This document shows, one piece after another, positions 56,930 to 64,000 of a DNA stretch of 64,000 nucleotides (its first letter is position 1; the number at the start of each line of letters is the position of its first letter). Position numbers and translations under genes: made by a program. The notes below the pieces were generated by a model. The model did not search any database and was not told the origin of the DNA. It worked only from the letters and a program-made list of their open reading frames with translations. The stretch is from Antedon mediterranea (Eukaryota; Echinodermata; Crinoidea; Comatulida; Antedonidae), in NCBI RefSeq assembly GCF_964355755.1, contig NC_092670.1, positions 1,947,001 through 2,011,000 of the forward strand, written 5' to 3'.

Positions 56930-57560
56930 TAATTTAAATACTACAATAGATAAGTAAAAAAACACATTTAAATAATAAAACGTGTCCACGGATTATCCAC
57001 GTGATTTCTGTCCTTCACTATTGTTTACAATAATCTCCCTTATTAGGGAATCCCTAGCCATATTTGGGGAGTTCCTACGCCGTATTTGGGATTCCCTTTC
57101 CATATTTGGGGATTCCCTCACCTTATTTGTAACAACTGCTGCCGTTGTATTTGTAGCCAGATCCAGACTGATCCGCTTTTTGCAGGTCCTCCTCGCGTGA
57201 TTTGGCGGAATAATTTTGTACTTACATAAAGTAGATCCATTACAAAAATCACTTAAAAGACACAATTAATTAGCATATTTAATGTTTATTATGCATTCTG
57301 ATAATATAAAATTGTCATTAACATATTTATCTGTGATTTGTATATTTGAATATAAATAAAATAGAAATCTAAACGTAGAATACTTCGCGCGCATTTGTTT
57401 TTGTGTAATAACTTTTTTTTTCACTAAAAACAACAACACCACGATTGACTCACTCTCGCCGTACCGTCGTCAACGTTTGAGTGTGTTTTCGAAGTGTGTC
57501 CTAGCTCTGTTTGCCTGTTGATATGTAGTTTTGTTTGTGCTGTATTTCAACTTTTCTTTT
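56930..57560. other. Intergenic with TTCCC..ATATTTGGGG short repeats
   Basis: Four diverged 27-28 bp units (GGAATCCCTAGCCATATTTGG; GGGATTCCCTTTCCATATTT) at 57040-57135. No gene is seen. Confidence 0.5.
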
Positions 57561-57565
57561 TACAG

Positions 57566-57720
57566 AAGAACATGTAATTATTGAAAGCATTAAAGAACTA
57601 ATTTGGTGGAACAATTTTCGTGATGATGAGAAAGAATCACAAAGTTTATTTCAAACGGAGGTGACAGATCTCGCGAAAACATGGAATCCTGTTTTTCAAC
57701 TCCGGGCTGAACTTGCTAAT
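57566..57720 (+). CDS. Unassigned candidate exon
   Basis: A pyrimidine tract and TTTTTACAG precede an open segment that ends at AAT before GTATGTATG. The peptide includes VIIESIKELIWWNNFRDDEK and DLAKTWNPVFQLRAELAN. It is less AT-rich and less repetitive than its surroundings, but I do not recognise it. It could be a 5' exon of an SLC25A38 variant, an exon of another gene or chance. Confidence 0.25.
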
Positions 57721-57888
57721 GTATGTATGCCTAGGTACGTAGGCTGCAAAACCCCATCGTATACCATCTCAGCTGTCATCAAAATAGCGTAGTTCTAGCC
57801 TGCAAAAGAGTGCAGAATAATAATAATAATAAAGAATCCGAACTTTTTGCACAAAAAAATATCAGTACAGAAACTCTTCAACATTGAA

Positions 57889-60800
57889 ATGCCAATAGAA
57901 ATTCAAAATTTCAAACCAAGTTTATTTCTAAAGCAGGTTTCAACTTTAGCAGTTTTTAATTTACGTGAAATTAAAGTTTCATCAGCAACAAGCACATTAA
58001 AATCTCAAAAAAGCAAAATGGATACAATTTTAAGTGTGAGTATAAAGACTTTTTTTGTTACAAAAAAAAATAGTTAGGTCTAGGTAGGCCTAGCCTAGCT
58101 AATTTAAAATTGCGCAAGAATACCCATCCCATGACTTATGCAATTTCAAATTGTGCATAAAACACATTTATGATATTATAACGATAAACATGGTTTTCTT
58201 TTATTATTATTAATCTTATAGTCGCCTGTTGTCAAGTCGTTCCTGGCCGGCTCTTTCAGTGGTACTTGTTCTACCATACTATTCCAGCCTTTGGACCTGG
58301 TAAAAACTCGTCTACAGTCATCGGTGGTAATGGACGGCGCCAGCAGTAGTATGCTGAGGACTTTCAACAATGTCGTTCGCAATGAGCACATTCTTGGATT
58401 ATGGAAAGGCATAGTGCCTGTAAGTAAATGTTAGACTTGCCCCAAGTCTGTATTTATTGTCTTTTTTTATATTTATTTGTTTTTATTTCGACCGCGATTT
58501 TTCTCTGAAAATACAGACTTGTGAAACACGTATAGAAATCGATTTGCAGACCGCAAACATCCGATAAGAATGACGTAGGTTATCATACCGTATTTGGCTA
58601 TATGGGGCGGGCGGTATGTAAATATGGATTTCGAATCAACCAATGATCAATTTGTTTCAAAATGAAAAAGATAGAGTACGTAGTGCTGAATGTACGATCA
58701 CAACTCCCTGAACTTCCTGGTACGATCGAGACTGAACAACTGTTGAAATATAAAATCGTGTTGCCAAGTTGTTTTGTTTATTAATTGTTTAGTTCTGGCC
58801 TAGGCCTCCTTCGTAGGGATACTCAACTCGTACGTAGTATGACCTGCCAAATAGAACGCCAATAAGGTACATACCACCACCGACAGGCACACAACAGGGC
58901 TACACCGGCACACAACAGGGCTACACCACCACAAAGAACAGGACAGGGTATGGATGGGTGGGAAATAAATTAAATTATCTCCGCATAATAAATGATCCAT
59001 TCAATGTTTGATTTGCGGAGAAGCTAGCCTATCATATCAAGACGAGTTTTCATGTTCTTGGGAAAAATCCCATCAAATGTTTACCAGACTACTAGGCATA
59101 TAAAATCATTTCTAGGCTAGCTTTCAGAAACTTTCATCAATGTACCCAAGTACACATTGTCTAAACGTAATATAGCGCATGCGCATCGTCTTAGATGTTG
59201 AGTCTTTGAAATTCTGAAATATGAATATTAAAACAGTGTACGAGTGAGTAGCCAATCGCATGCAGCTGAAACTAGTCAACCGGATAATCGTATGCACCAA
59301 GAATTCTTGGTGTCAAACCACGTGACTTGTGCGTGTTTCCCCAGACGGAGTATCCAAACTCAAGTAAAACACGTATGAAACGCCATATGTGCAAAAATAT
59401 TTATATTTTTACTAATATTAAGACAAAACTCCGTCTGGAGCCCAGACTAAGTAAATGTTAACGTAGAAATTTATTTCAGATAACCATATGCAGTATATAC
59501 AGTGTAACATGTACTGTCATTTAAAAAAAAGTATGTTTAACGTTGAATTGCATGATAAAAATGTTGGTAAAAATGAATTCATGACATCTGGTCTATTAGA
59601 AAACAATTATGTAGATTAAGACCTAAATTCAACAAATACATTAATATCACTGCAACAGTTATCAATATAATAATAAATACATTAATAATACCGTAGTTCC
59701 TCGGGTATAATCCCACCTCGAGTATAATCCCACCCCCGACTTTACGATTACCTTCGCACGCAAGCATATCCCCGGGCAAAGTCCCAGTGTATAATTTATC
59801 ATTAGGACAGAGGTAGGCCTAGCTAGCTAGGCCGATTTTTTTTAAAGAAATTCTCACCAAAAAATAGAGTCATTTCTCTGAATTCGGCTGACTTAAAACT
59901 CATCAAACATTGGCCATCGTAAAGTTGAATACAACCTTAATATCATCGCCCCGATCTTCGCGTTCTGCACATCATGCATTCGCCGCACACTCGCTCGCCG
60001 TGTACATACTGCATGCCTTGTTTACACTACTGCTGCATGCTTGATTACCATAAAATAAACACCGCCCTCTATACCGACAGGAGCAGTACTGTAGTTCGTG
60101 TCACATGCAACAACATGCGATTTGCACAGAGCTCGAGCGTGGGGAATCGGGAGGAGAGACGGAGAACTCGTATGGAGTTTTGTCGATATTATTTAGGAAG
60201 CCAGCCCCAGATCACATTTTAGGGTATTTTTTAAGTAGAAATCTGGGAGAAAATCTATACAGTAGGCATAGACCAATTAGGCTGCCTAGGCCTAGATGAC
60301 CTGGCAGTCTAATGTCTAGGCCTACATCGGAATATAGCTTTAGATAGCCTAAATGTTGTCATTTTCAGTTCATGCACCGGGAAATCCCCGGGTATAGTCC
60401 CACCTCCCAAATTCGGGCAAATTTCACGTACAAGGGGGGTGGGATTATACCCGGGGAACTACGGTAATAATATGTAATTTCTATTTATTGTACAAGATGC
60501 GTACAACCTTTGAACATTGTATAGCATGTCATAATTTAACTGTAGATTCTATTAACTGTCCCTGCTCGTTATATACAGTTATAATTAGTGATCTATCAAA
60601 TGACAAACTTATTTAGTCATTTATGTAAATCTTTACTGTACCAGATAATGTCAAAAATTTTATGGGAAATGTATCTCGCACAAATACCAGCAACAAGAAG
60701 ACATCACGTTACTTAAAGACAGTCTATTGTAGTTGTAAAATATCTTGTACAATGACAAGTTTTCATTTCAATAAAGATAGCTGATTGCTGTTTATAGTGT

Positions 60801-63407
60801 TCTCTGAAAACTGCTCAATTTTTACAATTTTGGGATATTTATATTCAGTTTTCATAGTGACATGACTCAACCAAAAGAATGGTCAACAAACACTTGTCGA
60901 TCTATAAAATATTTTAAACAATTCATTGACTATATACTATATATATTGACTATAAACTGCAGAGATAATGTGTAGATAAACATTGATAGTTATGATTGCA
61001 AAAAATTGTGAAACATTTTCCACTTGAAATTGAATTGTTAATTATATTTTGCAATGTATTTGAATAGCTGGTTTAATTACAGCTTCATGACTGTCTGAAG
61101 GTTGCGCTCTGGCTAACAGATCCATTCATTGCAAGTTGATAATACAGGAGGATTACTGTACTTATTGACGTCATTTGGTCATTCATAGAAAAAAAGAATT
61201 AAACCAAGGTTAAAAACTAGAAATACCAATTTAAAACTATTGTTCTAATACACTACAGCTAGATTACAACAGTTATAAAGTTACATTCATTATTTTTTTC
61301 ATTTTAGTCAATTTCAAGAACAGTACCAGGAGTAGGCATGTATTTTTGCTGTCTACAAACTCTCAAAAATACATTTGAGTAAGTGCTTCTAATTTTTATA
61401 TCAATAAAATCATCATTTACAGTATGAATTATTATTTCATTTCTAAAATTGTGTAGCAAAAAAGACAATACAAACTATGTTTCTCGCCTAAAAATCAGTT
61501 TGATTAGCAATAATTGCTAAACAAAATTTTAAAATGAAATTTTTCCCTGGATATAAGTATTGTGAGATTTAACCCCCCTCCCCACCAAAAAAATAAGAAA
61601 TTAACATGCTCATCTACTGCCAGCCAATCAGAAGATAATTTGCATTAAATATATTTACTTGTTGTTTGTTTCCGTAGTTGTCACAACCCAGGCCCATTGC
61701 AGGCAATTGGTTTAGGCGTCGTCGGGCGTGGTTTTGCAGGCGTAACCCTGATACCAATCACCGTAGTCAAAACACGTTGTGAGGTAAGAATCGATTAAAC
61801 TGGGTCAAATTACTACACATGTATCAGTATGGTAATTCATTTATTACAGGTTTTCTTTAACAAAATTTTGATATTTTGTGTATTGTATTTTTAATCTAGA
61901 GTAAAGTTTACAACTACCAAAGCCTTGTTGATGCACTAAGAAAAATCTACACCACTGAAGGAAAAAAGGGTAAGGTGTTAATTTGTTATCTTAGTAGTCT
62001 GTAGCGGTGTTTGTTATTTAAGAGCAATAATTAATAAAGGTTAGATCCATCAATCCTGTCAACATTCTAGTACTAATGGTCTTTCCTGTTTTTAAATAAG
62101 TGAACATTAGCACTAGCCTTCTCCGCAATGTTTCATGAAAAACAAATCCAGGCTAGCCAAGCGCCTTTCCATTTTGTGTCAGTTGGTTGTTGCACTAGTA
62201 AAATATTAGCATAGTCGGGCCACAGTGATTTAACTAGGTGATATCTAATACAGTATATATAAGTGTGTGGTGGCTTTGTAGTGTAAATGTAGAGTCGAGG
62301 GGGAAAATGGCAAAAGGCTTCCCTACTAGAATGTTGACAGGATTCTAACCTTGTTCAAACCTGTTAGTGGCGGTGTTTATCGCTGTTGGTTTTGACTGAA
62401 TAAAATAAAATAAAAAACTTTCTATTGAGTCTTATCAGATAATCTATATAGTTTTGACAACTCTGTAACATGACCACAGTGCTGATTTTGCCAGTTTCCC
62501 CCTCTAACTGCAGTAAAGTTGGGCAAGTGATATGTTTGCTAAGTACTATATTAAACAAATCCCATTTCGTAAGGCTTTCTCTAAGGATAAATTATTCACG
62601 TCTATTATTTTTAATATTTATTTGGTTAAAAAAAGGAAATAATTAATGTGTTTGGTGATGGGCAACGATACAAGGTGAAGCACTTTACTATGGTGACCCC
62701 CCCTCCTCTCCCAAACACTTTACAGGTCTTACAAGTGGACTGTCTGCCACGCTGTTGAGAGATGCACCGTTCTCTGGTATCTATCTGATGTTTTACACTC
62801 AAACCAAGAAACATATGCCAATTGGTAAGTGTTTGGATAAACTTGCATTTTATGTGACTATGGTGTACAGATTTTGATGTATAAATTCAATGTCTGTCAA
62901 TTCACAGTCTCTAAAAGATAATTTAGCGTTTATTTACAAACATCACTTTTTATTCATAGATGAAAATGTTGCTGGTATAAAATAAGTGTTGTTTATCATT
63001 AATAAATTACCACTTGTCATTTTAATAATTAATGCTGAAAAAGAAACTAAATATCGGTCAATGCTGCCATTTAACATTCAAGTGTTGATTTTTTAGAACC
63101 TACTTTGAAAATCCTACAAAACTTAAATTTTAGATTACTTTTATTAGATAAGATTGAGCGTCAGTGCCTACCAACCATTAACTTTGCAAGTGGGATAATC
63201 GCTGGCGTCTTGGCATCCACCGTTACTCAACCAGCTGACGTTGTGAAGACGCGAATGCAGTTGTATCCAGAAAGATACAAGACCATCTTACAAACCGTTC
63301 GAAAGATTTTGGCCGAAGAAGGACCTAGAGCCATGTGTACCGGACTAGTGCCCAGATGCTTGCGGAGAACTATGATGGCAGCCATGGCCTGGACTGTCTA
63401 TGAACAA
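57889..63407 (+). CDS. SLC25A38: SLC25A38-like mitochondrial glycine carrier (C-terminus beyond window)
   Basis: Exons 57889-58035, 58222-58419, 61308-61378, 61678-61783, 61900-61969, 62726-62824 and 63097-63407 join in frame. The product is an inner-membrane carrier that imports glycine for haem synthesis in known homologues. The three carrier signatures are [21 protein letters not shown] and [11 protein letters not shown], and family landmarks are [37 protein letters not shown] and [15 protein letters not shown]. The start may be 57889 or the inner ATG at 58018 (MDTILS-SPVVKSF); the latter leaves a short N-terminus like most homologues. For exon 7 a second in-phase acceptor, AG at 63146-63147, would remove 17 residues and fits family length better. 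The last roughly ten residues need another exon; reading through 63407 reaches TGA at 63483-63485. Confidence 0.92.
59341..59450 (+). repeat. ACGTATGAAACGCCATATGT dispersed repeat, copy 3
   Basis: Here the repeat is bounded by CCAGACGGAGTA at the left and ACTCCGTCTGG at the right, an inverted pair. This suggests a tiny MITE of about 100 bp. It lies in intron 2 of SLC25A38. Confidence 0.7.
59691..60464. mobile_element. 774-bp MITE, CCGTAGTTCC ends, 8-bp duplication
   Basis: The left end CCGTAGTTCCTCGGGTATAA with TCCCACC and the right end GGTGGGATTATACCCGGGGA with ACTACGG are inverted copies with small differences. It is flanked by a perfect TAATAATA (59683-59690 and 60465-60472). An 8-bp duplication suggests hAT-type mobilisation, but the AT-rich target makes this tentative. 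It lies in intron 2 of SLC25A38, with no coding. Confidence 0.8.
60473..61300. other. SLC25A38 intron 2, AT-rich
   Basis: No exon or gene was recognised. An AATAAAG word at 60770 may be an old retroelement end. Confidence 0.35.
62340..62415 (+). mobile_element. Retroelement 3' tail in SLC25A38 intron
   Basis: AACCTGTTAGTGGCGGTGTT, ATCGCTGTTGG and (AATAAA)n, sharing the tail of the element at 49020-49112. Confidence 0.5.
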
Positions 63408-63485
63408 GTAAGTTGGTTCTCCACTGACAATTGTAAACTGGACCAGTTAAAGATGCCTTGGTTCCCACTAGGATCCAGGCCTTGA

Positions 63486-64000
63486 ATTTTACCGCGGCCA
63501 GTGCCGTCGGTGCCCTCCCAGTTGGCCTCAATGCCCTCGAAAATGAATAGCACCCACGGCCACTACTGGCCTGCCCTTTTTTTTGCGTTGGCCGCGAGTG
63601 CCCTTCCCGAGTTTTACCACAATAAAAACCACTGAATTAGATAGAAAATAATGTCAAGAAGATTTGTTTACACGACTCGGACGAGACGCAAAACCATCGC
63701 CTGTCTTCGTTGCAAGGGGATTTCCCTAAACGCATTTATTAATACACAAACAGTAAACAAAACATCGAACATTGCAATAGGGTAACCAAAACAATATCAT
63801 CTCGGCCGCCGTGCGTGGTAAATCATGGTATAGATAGTACATTAAAATACAGGGGTGTAAACTTTTAATAATCAAGCTAAAAACGTTCCTCGATCGGAGG
63901 TTACTGAAAGTATTAAAGTCGCACAATAATCGAGCTAGCCACCTTCGATAAAAAAAATTACATGCACTCCTAGCTAGCCTAGCCTATCCTCCCGCCGCCG
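63486..64000. other. 3' flank of SLC25A38, no gene seen
   Basis: It begins with GC-rich GCGGCCAGTGCCGTCGGTGC words and partial inverted matches (CACGGCCACTACTGGCC, GGCCGCGAGTGCCC) that look like one arm of another inverted-arm element. A 66-codon minus-strand frame at 63726-63926 shows no domain. Confidence 0.35.

Noticed and set aside
1-64000. tRNA, rRNA or snRNA genes
   Set aside because: No cloverleaf with both A and B boxes was recognised. The one B-box-like GGTTCGAGGCC (near 14910) belongs to the SINE-like element.

Overview
This is nuclear DNA from an animal. It is AT-rich, with spliced genes (GT..AG introns), large C2H2 zinc-finger arrays and a dense mix of transposable elements. Gene content (a PM20D2-like peptidase, an SLC22A15-like transporter, SLC25A38) and very frequent short TAGGCCTA words fit a marine invertebrate deuterostome such as an echinoderm. 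The organism is an inference and was not identified from the sequence.

Layout. 1-7 kb: three tandem copies of the last two exons of a PM20D2-like (peptidase M20) gene, the first partly decayed, with a 1-kb inverted-repeat transposon between copies 2 and 3. 7-20.3 kb: a decayed zinc-finger 3' end, then zinc-finger gene 1. Its non-coding exon 1 lies near 7.98 kb and its single coding exon at 17.58-19.69 kb. The 9.5-kb intron is filled with a Ty3/Gypsy pol fragment, LINE remnants, a broken tandem repeat and a SINE-like element. 20.7-26.2 kb: a stack of nested transposons, up to four deep, most with 9-10 bp target-site duplications. 26.2-33 kb: repeats, two Helitron 3' ends and a 1.5-kb near-perfect palindrome. 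33.4-38.1 kb: zinc-finger gene 2, a paralogue with a matching exon 1. 39.5-45.9 kb: a 6.4-kb segment bounded by inverted arms of CGTACGTACG repeats, holding a protein-kinase gene fragment and a nearly complete LINE. 46.7-51.7 kb: a complete ten-exon SLC22A15-like gene. 52-57 kb: repeats, including a hammerhead ribozyme motif on the minus strand. 57.9-63.4 kb: SLC25A38 (mitochondrial glycine carrier), complete except for the extreme C-terminus, which probably lies beyond the window.

The genes do not form one pathway. The two transporters are ordinary single-copy genes, whereas the zinc-finger and PM20D2-like loci show local duplication. The most distinctive signal is a series of non-autonomous DNA transposons of different sequence that share a plan: inverted arms, often built of short tandem repeats, and 9-10 bp target duplications. 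One of these inverted-arm segments carries a piece of a host-type kinase gene.
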